The notes under the pieces are model-generated. The model saw only the letters and a list, made by a program, of their open reading frames with translations. It ran no database searches and was not told the origin of the DNA. 46,272 nt of DNA from Salinibacter altiplanensis (GTDB lineage Bacteria; Bacteroidota; Rhodothermia; Rhodothermales; Salinibacteraceae): positions 655,943-702,214 of the forward strand of contig NZ_NCQY01000030.1 of NCBI RefSeq assembly GCF_002894645.1, written 5' to 3'. The position numbers and the translations under genes were made by a program. Shown piece by piece: positions 17,551 to 26,284 of this stretch. The stretch's first letter is position 1, and the number at the start of each line of letters is the position of its first letter.

Positions 17551-18720
17551 TCAGCGCATGCGTTGGAGCGTAGCGCGAAGGGCATCGAGCGCGTTGTCGA
17601 TGTCTTCCTCGGTCGTCTCCGCCCCCAGCGAGAACCGAACGGCGGCAGAGGCTGTCGGGCGGTCTAGGCCGAGGGCCGTAAGGACATGGCTCGGCTCCAA
17701 GGCGCCGCTGGTACAGGCCGACCCGGCGGAGACGAGCACGCCCTGCATGTCCAGGTTCAGGATCAGCATCTCGCCGTCCAGGGGCTCATCTCCATCCGGC
17801 GGAAAGGCCACGTTCACCACGTGTGGCGCGACGGGCGCCTCGTCCAGCGGCGTGTTGAGGACGTACGGACCGGGGACGGTGTCGTCGAGCCCCTCCACCA
17901 GACGCCGCTGAAGCCGGGACAGCTGCGCCGCCCGTTCGTCTGCCTCCGCCGCGGCCCGCTCCAGCGCCTCGGCCAGCCCAATGGCCCCGGCCACGTTCTG
18001 GGTTCCGCCCCGCCGATCCCGTTCCTGGGAGCCCCCTTCCACGAGCGGCCCGAGGTCGACGCCGTTGCGGACGTACAGCACGCCGCTGCCCTTCGGCCCG
18101 TAGAACTTGTGCCCGGACAGGGAGAGCAGGTCTACACCGAGGTCGTCCACGTCGAGCGGCTGCAGGCCCGCCGCCTGCACGGCATCGCAGTGGAGGCGCA
18201 CGTCGTGCTCGTCGCAGACGGCCGCCACGCCCGAAATGTCGGTCCGCACCCCGATCTCGTTGTTCGTGTGCATGAGGGACACGAGGAGGGTATCGTCGTC
18301 GATTGCATCCTCGACCTGGTCGGGCGTGACGGCCCCCTGGGCGTCCGGCGACAGAAGGGTCACAGGCCGCCCCTGCTCCGACATTCGCCGGGCCGGCTCC
18401 ACAACGGCCTTGTGCTCGGCGGTGGAGGTGACCAGCCTGGCCTCTGGATTCTCCCCCGTTGGCACCGCGCCCAGTACGCCCTTCAGCGCCAGGTTGTCGG
18501 CCTCGGTACCGCCGCTGGTGAAGACAATCTCGCTCGACTCGGCCCCCAGACAGTCCGCGACGCGCGTCCGGGCCTCCTCCATCGCCACGCGCGCCCGCCG
18601 TCCCATCTGGTGCACGGAAGACGCATTTCCGTACTCGTCCAGCAGGTACGGTTTCATGACCTCAAACACCGCGGGATCTAGGGGGGTCGTGGCGGCATGG
18701 TCGAGGTAAACGTGCTCCAT
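17551..18720 (-). CDS. Cysteine desulfurase (NifS/IscS type)
   Basis: PLP enzyme that moves sulfur from cysteine to a catalytic Cys persulfide for Fe-S clusters or tRNA thiolation. 389 residues from the ATG at 18720 (the codon before it is TTG). It opens MEHVYLDHAATTPL. PLP-contact residues are in STAEHKAV (His) and HCDAVQAAG, the PLP-binding Lys is in SLSGHKFYGPKG, and the active Cys is in SAGSACTSGALEPS. Length and loop fit the IscS/NifS group rather than SufS. No iscU or iscA is adjacent; an Nfu-like N-terminal domain gene is 21 kb away. It is divergent from murA, 229 bases apart. Confidence 0.93.
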   Translation of the reverse strand: MEHVYLDHAATTPLDPAVFEVMKPYLLDEYGNASSVHQMGRRARVAMEEARTRVADCLGAESSEIVFTSGGTEADNLALKGVLGAVPTGENPEARLVTSTAEHKAVVEPARRMSEQGRPVTLLSPDAQGAVTPDQVEDAIDDDTLLVSLMHTNNEIGVRTDISGVAAVCDEHDVRLHCDAVQAAGLQPLDVDDLGVDLLSLSGHKFYGPKGSGVLYVRNGVDLGPLVEGGSQERDRRGGTQNVAGAIGLAEALERAAAEADERAAQLSRLQRRLVEGLDDTVPGPYVLNTPLDEAPVAPHVVNVAFPPDGDEPLDGEMLILNLDMQGVLVSAGSACTSGALEPSHVLTALGLDRPTASAAVRFSLGAETTEEDIDNALDALRATLQRMR

Positions 18721-18949
18721 CAAACGCAGGAAGTCGATGCGACGAATGGGGAGGCATCAAGTGCAGGCCTGTTGGGGCTTATGTTCAACGCAGAAGCGGA
18801 ACGGCTGATTCGGACGCGGTGCGGTGGAGCCGCGGCACCTTTTGACGATCGCGTCGACGAACAATTTCGGGGGCGGCGTTTTTATTCGTCTGCGTTTTCA
18901 ATTCCGCATTTGGCTTGGCCTTTTCTTTTCCCACCAGCTTCACTGCATC

Positions 18950-20266
18950 ATGGACAAACTCGTCGTTCGCGGGGACTCCGTCCTCCAGGGTCCCTTGACC
19001 GTGAGCGGATCGAAGAACACGGCCCTTCCGCTCATGGCCGCCACTCTCTTGGCGAAGGGTCCTTCCACCGTCACCAACGTGCCGGACCTGCGAGACGTCC
19101 GCACCTTTTCCAAGGTCATTCGTCACGGGGGGCCGGCGGTGACGTTCGACGCCGACGCCCACACCCTCTCGGTGGACGCGACCCGCATCGAGACGCCGGT
19201 GGCCCCCTACGAGATGGTCAAGAAAATGCGGGCCTCGTTCTACATGCTCGGTGCGCTTCTCGGCCGGTGCGGGACCGCCAAGGTGTCCCTCCCGGGGGGC
19301 TGCGCGTGGGGGCCGCGCCCGGTCGACCTCCACATCGAGGGCATGAAGCAGTTCGGGGCCGAGATTGAGCTGGACGAGGGCTACGTGCAGGCCTCGACCC
19401 CAAACGGCGGCCTCAGCGGCGGCACCTTCCGGCTTGAGCCGGTGAGCGTGGGCGCGACGATCAACCTCCTGCTCGCCGCCGTGACGGCCCGGGGCGGCTC
19501 CAGGATTGAAAACGCGGCCAAGGAGCCCGACGTGGTGGCCTTCGGGCGCGCCCTGCAAGAAATGGGGGCTCAGATCGAGGGCCTCGGCACCCGCACGATC
19601 GAGATTCAGGGCGTCGACGCGCTCAACACGGGCACCTTCCGCAACACGCCCGACCGCATCGAGCTGGGCACCTTCATCCTGATGGCCGCGACGACCGCCG
19701 AGCCCGGCCGCCCCGTTCACATCCACGAGGGCACCCACGAGCACCTGGGCCCCATCTTCAAGGAAAAGCTGGCCGAGACGGGCGTCGACGTGTCCTACGG
19801 CGACGACACCGTGACCGTGACCCGCCCCGACACGCTTCGTCCCGTCTCCATCGAGACAGCTCCCTTTCCCGGCTTTGCCACCGACCTGCAGGCCCAGTGG
19901 ACCGTCCTGTTGGGCCTCGCCGACGGCACGGCCACGGTGACGGACACGATCTACGACGACCGCTTCAAGCACGTCCCGGAGCTGCAGCGCCTGGGCCTGG
20001 AGATCGAGGTGGACGGCAACACGGCCACGGTACATGGGGGCACGCCGCTGAAGGGGGCGAAGGTGATGAGCACCGACCTCCGGGCCGGGGTCTCCCTGGT
20101 CATGGCCGGCATGCTTGCCGAGGGCCGCACGGACGTTCTTCGGGTCTATCACCTCGACCGCGGGTACGAGGCCCTCGAAGACAAACTCCAAAACGCCGGA
20201 ATCTCCATTCACCGCGAAGAGTACGATGAGTTTGCGGAGCCGGAGCGGGCGCCCGCTGAGAAGTAG
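18950..20266 (+). CDS. murA: UDP-N-acetylglucosamine 1-carboxyvinyltransferase (MurA)
   Basis: First committed step of peptidoglycan synthesis: adds enolpyruvate from PEP to UDP-GlcNAc. 438 residues from the ATG at 18950; the frame is open 126 bases upstream, but MDKLVVRG is the canonical start. The substrate Lys/Asn pair is in SGSKNTALPL (K22, N23). The loop that carries the catalytic Cys is LPGGCAWGPRPVDLHI (C118), so the enzyme should be of the fosfomycin-sensitive Cys type. The second half-domain has FPTD-like PGFATDLQAQW and the closing family segment LRAGVSLVMAGMLAEG. Divergent from the cysteine desulfurase. Confidence 0.96.
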   Translation: MDKLVVRGDSVLQGPLTVSGSKNTALPLMAATLLAKGPSTVTNVPDLRDVRTFSKVIRHGGPAVTFDADAHTLSVDATRIETPVAPYEMVKKMRASFYMLGALLGRCGTAKVSLPGGCAWGPRPVDLHIEGMKQFGAEIELDEGYVQASTPNGGLSGGTFRLEPVSVGATINLLLAAVTARGGSRIENAAKEPDVVAFGRALQEMGAQIEGLGTRTIEIQGVDALNTGTFRNTPDRIELGTFILMAATTAEPGRPVHIHEGTHEHLGPIFKEKLAETGVDVSYGDDTVTVTRPDTLRPVSIETAPFPGFATDLQAQWTVLLGLADGTATVTDTIYDDRFKHVPELQRLGLEIEVDGNTATVHGGTPLKGAKVMSTDLRAGVSLVMAGMLAEGRTDVLRVYHLDRGYEALEDKLQNAGISIHREEYDEFAEPERAPAEK

Positions 20267-20283
20267 ACCGGGCCGTCGGTTCG

Positions 20284-23200
20284 TCAGAACGAGGCGTTGA
20301 CTTGAACGCGCACCGTATGGATGGGGTCGGTCGTGGCGGGGGCACGGCCGTCGTAGGACAGCGTGGCACGGAGGCGGTCTGTGAAGGCGTACCGGCCCTG
20401 CAGCCCCCAGAGCGCCGAGGTCCCGGGGCCCCGCCCGTCCGTCAATTCGAACAGGGCCCGCCCGACGGCCGCGCCCGTGAGATCGACGCGCGCCAGCTCG
20501 GCGTTCGCCGTGAGCCGCAGGCGCCCCGCGCGGCGCCACGTCAGCTCCAGGGGCAGTGTGTAGAGGTCGACCCGTCGCCCCTTCGCCCGATCCCGTTTGC
20601 GGGCGTATACACCCGCCACAGTTACACCGAGCGTACGGCGCGGCTGATACGAAACGCTGGGCCGAATCCGGAGTGTGCGGATGTCGAAACTGCGCGCCTC
20701 GTCGAAGGCCTCGCTCTGCACCCGGTCCCGTTCCGCGGTCCCCGTCACCCGGAGATCCCAGGACGAGGCCGGGCGAAGCGTTCCTTCAACCTCCCATCGA
20801 TTCAAAAACTGACGCTCGCCCCCCGCGGCCCGCTCGGTCAGGCCTCGCACCTGCCGCCAGGAGGCCTCCAGTCCGTGGTCCCGCCGGGCTCGGAACAGCT
20901 CCAGGCGCTGCTCGAGGCGCAGCGAGCCGTCGATCGTACGCCCGGGCCGCCGAAAGGCATCAGGGGCTAGCCGGTAGAGGGCCGTGGGCGTGTCGGTGCG
21001 GTTCTGCTCCCGCACCTCGACGCGCGTTTCCGTGGTGATCTGGCGCGCCGCCTGCTTCCACCACTGGTCTCCGTCCGGCCACAGGCGTCGGGGCCGCAGC
21101 GCGAGGCGGGTACGCAGTTCCAGGTCCACGACGGATTCGAGCGTGTCGGACGGCACGAAGCGCTGTACGTACGTGCCCTCGTTGGGCGTCGTCTCGGGGA
21201 CAAACTCGTCGACTTGCTGCACGCCATCGTCGTTGGCGTCGCGCCACACGTACTGGCCCCGGTCGGGGGTCGTCTGGACGTACACCTCCTGCTGAACCGG
21301 GGTGCGCTCGGTCGCCGCGTTGTAGAACATGCGGGCGTCAACCGCCCGGTCCAGCGGCCGTGCACGTCCATCAAGCCGCACAACGACCGACTCGGTCTCG
21401 CGCCGCTGTTCAGTCCGCCGAAAGACATCGGTCACATTCCGGCGACGCAGTCCGCCCCGCACGGACACCCGGTACGGCGCCGACGGATCGAGGGCCACCT
21501 TCGTCTGGGCCGTCCACGTTTGCGACGCCTCCCGAAACGACCCGTCCACCACGCCCTGCTCGGTACGGTGCTCCAGACTGCCGGTCGCTTCCACAGGCCC
21601 CTGGGCGTACGTCAGTCCGGGACGGACCTCCAAGAATTGGAACGACTCGGCCGTCAGGCTGTCGGTGCCGTGCACCCGTTGGCGCCGCCGTTCCCGCTCC
21701 ACCTCGAGGCGGGGTTCCACCCGCCCGTCCCAGAGGGGCTGGCGCAGCGTGGCCGCCTGCCGCCGCCAGGCCCCGTCGACCTGCGCAGGGCGGTCGGTGC
21801 TGGCAATGCGAACGGAGCGCAGCGAGAGCCGGGGCCATCCGGCCTCATCGAGAGAAAGGGCCCCCCGGCGGCGCCACGCCTCAAAGGCCGAGCCAACCGT
21901 TAGCCGCCCGAGCCCTGCCTCCAGGGACGAGCCCTCGCCCCAGTCAACGGTCACCTGCCCCTCGTCCACCGTCTCGTCGCCGCGGTCGCGGAGGCGGCGC
22001 GGCAGCCCCGACCCGCCGCGCGAGAGGTTCCACCGCCGTCCGTACTCAATGGGACGCGTCTGGTCGAACGTCACAAAGTGCTGCCCGCGCTGCCGTCGCC
22101 GAATCCGCCCCGAGACCGTTCCAAGCTCCGTGTCCCCCACGTCCATCGTGATCGGCTCGGCCCGCACCCCAGCCGTATACGCCCGGTCTCGATCGTCGCC
22201 CGCGTCGCGCCCCGAGAACCGATTCTGGTCGTTTAGCGACCCCGCCCACTCCCCAAACACCTCGATGCCCGGCACCGGCTCGACCGCCCCCCTCACATCG
22301 ACGAGCCGCTTCCGAGTCGGCGCGGGAAGCGGCTGAACGGGGGAATAGGCCCCGTCGCCCGGCCCCACGTACTCATACGCGACGCCATTCGTCTCCGCCC
22401 CCGCCCGCCGGTAGTCCCCCCGTCCCGTCCCGACCCGCGTAAAGCGTACCCGGAAGACGGACGTCTCCCGAGACGGCGCCTCGTCCACGGCGACAAAGAT
22501 TGTGTCCTGCGTCCCGTCGGGCGCCGTGATCGGCTCGCGGCGGTAGTGGACGTACGGCGCGTCGGGATCGAAGTCCACACGGCGGGCCCCGCTCCGGACC
22601 GCCGTCTCGTCCCCGGCCCGCACGAGACGGAGCGAGTCTTGGCGGGACAGGTCGAGGGCCGTCTGGAAGTCGCGCCCGTCGGCCTGCCGGACGACCGTAG
22701 CCCCCAGGTGGATCCGGGCGTCGCCGCCGCGTCTCCGCCACATGCCCGCCGTCGCCCGTCCGCCGGCCAAGGTCCGCGTAAACTGCGACGTTGAGTACTG
22801 AAATTCGACGGTGATGCGGCGGTCGTCGGTAATGAGGCGGTTGGCGGTAAACGTGATCTCGGCCTGCGTGTAGTCGATCACATAGTCCTCTGTCTGTCCG
22901 CGCGTGAGGCGTTCCCCGTCCAGAAAGACGCGCTCCGATCCCGCCACGACGATGATGGCCTCCTCCCCGTTGACCCCACGGAGCCGGTACGGCCCCTGCA
23001 CCCCGTCGGTGGACGCGAGGTCCTGGGTGCGGAACTGCCCCCGACTCACCGCCCCGAAGGCCGTGGCGTCCCCTTCCGTGAGCCCGGCCGCCGCGCCCAG
23101 CCCGTCGCTCTCGACCGAGACCCCCTGCACCTTCTGCGAAAACTGGCCAAACGTTCCCCCATCGAGGTCCACGTCCACATCGCCGAGGCGGGCGGTGCCC

Positions 23201-23865
23201 TGGGGGGCGTCGACCGACAGGAAGACACGGTCGAAGTTCTGAAGGCGCTGGGTCGTCCCCTCCGGCTGAAGGGGCGTGTTCTCGTCGGTGAGCAGGGCCT
23301 GGACGAACACGCTGTCGGCCACCTCACCCTGGACCTGTAGGCGAAGCCCCGACTCCACACTCACGTCGCGCTGTGTGCCCCCCACCACGCCCCGCGAGAT
23401 CGACCCGCTGCGCTCAATGTCAATGCCCGCAAAGGGATCAAACCCCGTGGTGTCCGGTCCCGTCTCCTCCACGACGACCGTGGCGGAATCGGCCGCGGCG
23501 CTCGTGTCGGGCGCCCGGCGACGATACACCTCCTCAAATGCAAACGGGTACGTCCGATACTCCACAAAAAGGGTGTCACGGGCCCCAAGGAGGTCATCGC
23601 GATCTACCCACAGGCGTCCCGTCCGCGCCTCGATCCGGTACCCCGACGTGTCGAGCCGCGTGGAGCCGACCCGAATCGTCTCGCTGCCCGGCAGGACAAA
23701 CGGACGCAGCGGGTACGGCTGCGGCTGAAAGGTGTCGATCGTGTCGCGGTCGCGTCCCAGGTTCGTCAAGACCCGCGTCGTGTCCTGTGCCCTCGTCTCG
23801 CCCAGCAGGAGTCCCCCCACGCCACACAGCACCAGCATCCGGACGATCGACGGAGCGTACGACAC
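20284..23865 (-). CDS. Large exported, probable outer-membrane beta-barrel protein
   Basis: Not assigned. 1193 residues from a GTG at 23865; an ATG nine codons in (23838) would leave too short a leader. Signal peptide to about 26, TRA before Gln27. N-terminal soluble part (to about 330) has Ig/SprA-like segments such as SGYRIEARTGRLWV and VFLDGERLTRGQTEDYVIDY, followed by AEITFTANRLITDDRRI; the pattern 'structural sequence, then bound by a Y-x-I-D-Y strand' is seen in Bacteroidota SprA-like cell-surface proteins. From about 380 there are repeated Arg/aromatic, alternating strands. The C terminus ends VQVNASF; a terminal Phe is the usual barrel signal. It is the third gene after purD and the NHL gene. 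Full SprA is over 2000 residues, so this is a relative at most. Confidence 0.75.
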   Translation of the reverse strand: MSYAPSIVRMLVLCGVGGLLLGETRAQDTTRVLTNLGRDRDTIDTFQPQPYPLRPFVLPGSETIRVGSTRLDTSGYRIEARTGRLWVDRDDLLGARDTLFVEYRTYPFAFEEVYRRRAPDTSAAADSATVVVEETGPDTTGFDPFAGIDIERSGSISRGVVGGTQRDVSVESGLRLQVQGEVADSVFVQALLTDENTPLQPEGTTQRLQNFDRVFLSVDAPQGTARLGDVDVDLDGGTFGQFSQKVQGVSVESDGLGAAAGLTEGDATAFGAVSRGQFRTQDLASTDGVQGPYRLRGVNGEEAIIVVAGSERVFLDGERLTRGQTEDYVIDYTQAEITFTANRLITDDRRITVEFQYSTSQFTRTLAGGRATAGMWRRRGGDARIHLGATVVRQADGRDFQTALDLSRQDSLRLVRAGDETAVRSGARRVDFDPDAPYVHYRREPITAPDGTQDTIFVAVDEAPSRETSVFRVRFTRVGTGRGDYRRAGAETNGVAYEYVGPGDGAYSPVQPLPAPTRKRLVDVRGAVEPVPGIEVFGEWAGSLNDQNRFSGRDAGDDRDRAYTAGVRAEPITMDVGDTELGTVSGRIRRRQRGQHFVTFDQTRPIEYGRRWNLSRGGSGLPRRLRDRGDETVDEGQVTVDWGEGSSLEAGLGRLTVGSAFEAWRRRGALSLDEAGWPRLSLRSVRIASTDRPAQVDGAWRRQAATLRQPLWDGRVEPRLEVERERRRQRVHGTDSLTAESFQFLEVRPGLTYAQGPVEATGSLEHRTEQGVVDGSFREASQTWTAQTKVALDPSAPYRVSVRGGLRRRNVTDVFRRTEQRRETESVVVRLDGRARPLDRAVDARMFYNAATERTPVQQEVYVQTTPDRGQYVWRDANDDGVQQVDEFVPETTPNEGTYVQRFVPSDTLESVVDLELRTRLALRPRRLWPDGDQWWKQAARQITTETRVEVREQNRTDTPTALYRLAPDAFRRPGRTIDGSLRLEQRLELFRARRDHGLEASWRQVRGLTERAAGGERQFLNRWEVEGTLRPASSWDLRVTGTAERDRVQSEAFDEARSFDIRTLRIRPSVSYQPRRTLGVTVAGVYARKRDRAKGRRVDLYTLPLELTWRRAGRLRLTANAELARVDLTGAAVGRALFELTDGRGPGTSALWGLQGRYAFTDRLRATLSYDGRAPATTDPIHTVRVQVNASF

Positions 23866-23946
23866 AAACGGAATCGCGGCGACGGAACGAGACGAACGTG
23901 AACAGTTTCTCAGACGCCCTTTGAGCGCGACGCCTGCGCCCGCGCT

Positions 23947-24873
23947 TCACTCCCAGGCCGCCCGCCGAAGCAGGCGCGTTTCGGTCAGCAGGTACACACG
24001 ATTCCCGTGAACCGCCACGTCGACGAGCGGCTCGGAGAGATCGACCGTGTGCTCCGCGACGATCCCTTCTGTTCGGTCCCACACAAGGACGCGGCGGGCA
24101 CAAACGATCCACAGTTGGCCGCGGTGGACGGTGAGGGCTTGCAGGGCGGGAAGGGAGCCCCCGAGCACACGGCGGCGGAATGTGCCGAAGGTGTCGTACA
24201 CGAACACCGCGTCCCCACCGGCGTCCGCTACGTAGAGGCGACCGTCCGCTCCGACGGCCATCGCGACTGGGTCTTGGAGCCGTCCGTCGCGTCCAGGAAC
24301 CAGGGTCTCCGACTGCCCGAGGTCGCTCCACTTCCACACACGACGGCCGTGTGCGTCGAGCACAAACACCGCCCCCTCGTCGTCCCGTGCTACCTCGATC
24401 GGGCGTCCCTGCCCCTGGACCGGCGCCCCGCTTCGTCTCTCCTGAAACGTCCACTCCCCCCCCGTCCGCCGTTCGGTTGGGCCAATGGGCATCGACTCAA
24501 GATACTGTCCTTCCGTCGAGAAGCGCTGGAGGCGCCCGTTGTAGGTATCGGCCACGAGGAGGAGCTGCCCGTTCGTCGGGTCCATGTCGGAGGGCGCGTC
24601 GAACTCTCCCGGCCGCGTCCCCGCCCCTCCCAGTGCGTTCCGGCGAGTGCCATCGGCCTCAAAAATGCCGATCACGTCGCGCCCCGCCTCGGCGACGTAC
24701 AGTCGGCCGCGGGGGTCAACGGCGAGGGCCCGCGCCTCCTCGAACTGCGCGAGGACCATCCCCACCCGGCGGTCTGGCTCCTGTGCACACGCCGAGCCCA
24801 GGGCCCACACGCCTCCGCTCCCCCACAGAAGCAGGAATCCAAGGCCAACACTCAGCCAACAGCGGCACCGCAT
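23947..24873 (-). CDS. Exported NHL-repeat beta-propeller protein
   Basis: 308 residues. Signal peptide to about 30 (ACA before Gln31); the Cys at 29 does not sit in a good lipobox. The mature part is NHL/six-bladed propeller repeats: ARALAVDPRGRLYVAEAGRD, then ADTYNGRLQRFS, then PIEVARDDEGAVFVLDAHGR, then PVAMAVGADGRLYVADAGGD, then LTVHRGQLWIV. Such propellers bind peptides, sugars or partner proteins outside the cytoplasm. It lies between purD (15 bases upstream) and the 1193-residue outer-membrane protein (81 bases downstream), all on the minus strand, so this may be an envelope pair hitched to purD. No enzyme function is claimed. Confidence 0.85.
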   Translation of the reverse strand: MRCRCWLSVGLGFLLLWGSGGVWALGSACAQEPDRRVGMVLAQFEEARALAVDPRGRLYVAEAGRDVIGIFEADGTRRNALGGAGTRPGEFDAPSDMDPTNGQLLLVADTYNGRLQRFSTEGQYLESMPIGPTERRTGGEWTFQERRSGAPVQGQGRPIEVARDDEGAVFVLDAHGRRVWKWSDLGQSETLVPGRDGRLQDPVAMAVGADGRLYVADAGGDAVFVYDTFGTFRRRVLGGSLPALQALTVHRGQLWIVCARRVLVWDRTEGIVAEHTVDLSEPLVDVAVHGNRVYLLTETRLLRRAAWE

Positions 24874-24888
24874 GCACGCAGAAGAATT

Positions 24889-26181
24889 CTAGGACGCATT
24901 CAGGTGACCCAGCCCCTTCTCGCCGATATCGCGCCGGTAGGTCTTGCCCTCGAACTCGACGCGGTCGACGCCGTCGTACGCCCGGCCGAGGGCCGTCGGC
25001 AGGTCTCGTCCGGTGGCCGTGACGCCCAGCACGCGTCCCCCGCCGGTCACGAGCGTGCCGTCCGGTGTAAGCCGCGTTCCGGCGTGGATGACCGATGCGT
25101 CTTCAAGGGCCTCCGCCTCCCCGACCCCGCCAATCTCGACCCCGGTCTCGTACTCGACCGGATATCCGTCCGAGGCAAGCACGACGCAGGCGGCCGCCCC
25201 GGAAGCGGTCCGAAGGTTATGGCCCTGCAGGTCGCCATCGGCAAGATTTCGGAAAACCGCAGCCAGGTCCGACTCCACGAGCGGAAGCACGACTTGGGCC
25301 TCCGGATCGCCGAGGCGACAGTTGTACTCGACCACCTTCGGCCCTTCTTCCGTGATCATGAGGCCGCAGTAGAGCACCCCGCGGTACGGCGTGCCTTCCG
25401 CCTGCATGCCCTGCAGGGTCGGCTCTATAATCTCTCGGCAGATGCGTGCGAGCATCGTTCCGTCCACGATCGGGGCTGGGGCAAACGCCCCCATCCCGCC
25501 CGTATTCGGGCCGGTGCCGCCCTCCCCGATCGGCTTGTGGTCCTGAGACGGGGGAAGCAGAACGTAGTGCGCGCCGTCGGTAAGAGCGAGCACACTCACC
25601 TCCTCGCCCTCCATCTTTTCCTCAATGACGACCCGGTCGCCCGCGCCCCCGAAGGCCCGTCGCTGCACAATTTCGTCCAGTGCGTCGTGAGCTTCGTCCA
25701 GGGTCGAACACACGAACGCTCCCTTCCCCCCTGCCAGGCCATCCGCCTTCACCACAACTGGAGCTCCAACATCGCTGAGGTGGGCCGCCGCCTCGTCGCG
25801 CTCGTCGGCGTCGAACACCCGGAAGGAAGCCGTCGGCACGTCGTGACGCGCCATAAATTGATCGGCGAAGGCCTTGCTGCCTTCCAGCTGCGCGGCGGTC
25901 TCCGTGGGCCCTACAATGGGAAGCCCGGCCGCTTCGAATCGGTTGACGAGGCCGTCCACGAGCGGCCGTTCGGGCCCTACCAGGGTCAAGTCGATGTCCT
26001 CCGACTTCGCAAACTCGACCAGTCCATCGAGGTCGGTCGCCTCCAGGTCCACATTCGTGGCCTGCTGGGCCGTGCCGGGGTTGCCGGGCGCAGCAAACAG
26101 GGCGGACACCCGATTGCTCTGGGAAAAGGACTTGACGAGCGCGTGCTCACGCCCCCCACTTCCGACTACGAGGATTCGCAT
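24889..26181 (-). CDS. purD: Phosphoribosylamine--glycine ligase (GARS)
   Basis: ATP-grasp enzyme of purine synthesis: joins phosphoribosylamine and glycine. 430 residues, normal length. N-terminal Rossmann-like start MRILVVGSGGREHALV, then the ATP-grasp domain with VVKADGLAGGKGAFVC, GPNTGGMGAFAP and the metal site YNCRLGDPEAQVVLP. The B domain and C-terminal domain are intact. ATG start. It is the first gene of a minus-strand run with the NHL and 1193-residue proteins and is divergent from the D15 gene (103-base gap). No other pur genes are near. Confidence 0.96.
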   Translation of the reverse strand: MRILVVGSGGREHALVKSFSQSNRVSALFAAPGNPGTAQQATNVDLEATDLDGLVEFAKSEDIDLTLVGPERPLVDGLVNRFEAAGLPIVGPTETAAQLEGSKAFADQFMARHDVPTASFRVFDADERDEAAAHLSDVGAPVVVKADGLAGGKGAFVCSTLDEAHDALDEIVQRRAFGGAGDRVVIEEKMEGEEVSVLALTDGAHYVLLPPSQDHKPIGEGGTGPNTGGMGAFAPAPIVDGTMLARICREIIEPTLQGMQAEGTPYRGVLYCGLMITEEGPKVVEYNCRLGDPEAQVVLPLVESDLAAVFRNLADGDLQGHNLRTASGAAACVVLASDGYPVEYETGVEIGGVGEAEALEDASVIHAGTRLTPDGTLVTGGGRVLGVTATGRDLPTALGRAYDGVDRVEFEGKTYRRDIGEKGLGHLNAS

Positions 26182-26236
26182 ACGGTTTTTGATGACTGAC
26201 CGGAAAGAAGCAGTTACACTGAAACCTCGCCCTCGC

Positions 26237-26253
26237 CCCGCCGTGCGGCAGGG
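26237..26253. repeat. Hairpin with one bulge in the purD/D15 divergent region
   Basis: The bases CCCGCCG-TG-CGGC-A-GGG can fold as a 7-pair stem with one bulged A. It lies between the two divergent starts, about 55 bases from purD and 32 bases from the D15 gene. Regulatory role unproven. Confidence 0.25.
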
Positions 26254-26284
26254 TGCATTTCAACATAGGTGACGGCTCCCACTG

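Noticed and set aside
18785-20539. 584-codon frame antisense to murA.
   Set aside because: Shadow of murA; no motif.
24007-26199. 730-codon frame antisense to purD and NHL genes.
   Set aside because: Shadow of purD and the propeller; composition is repetitive Arg/Pro/His.
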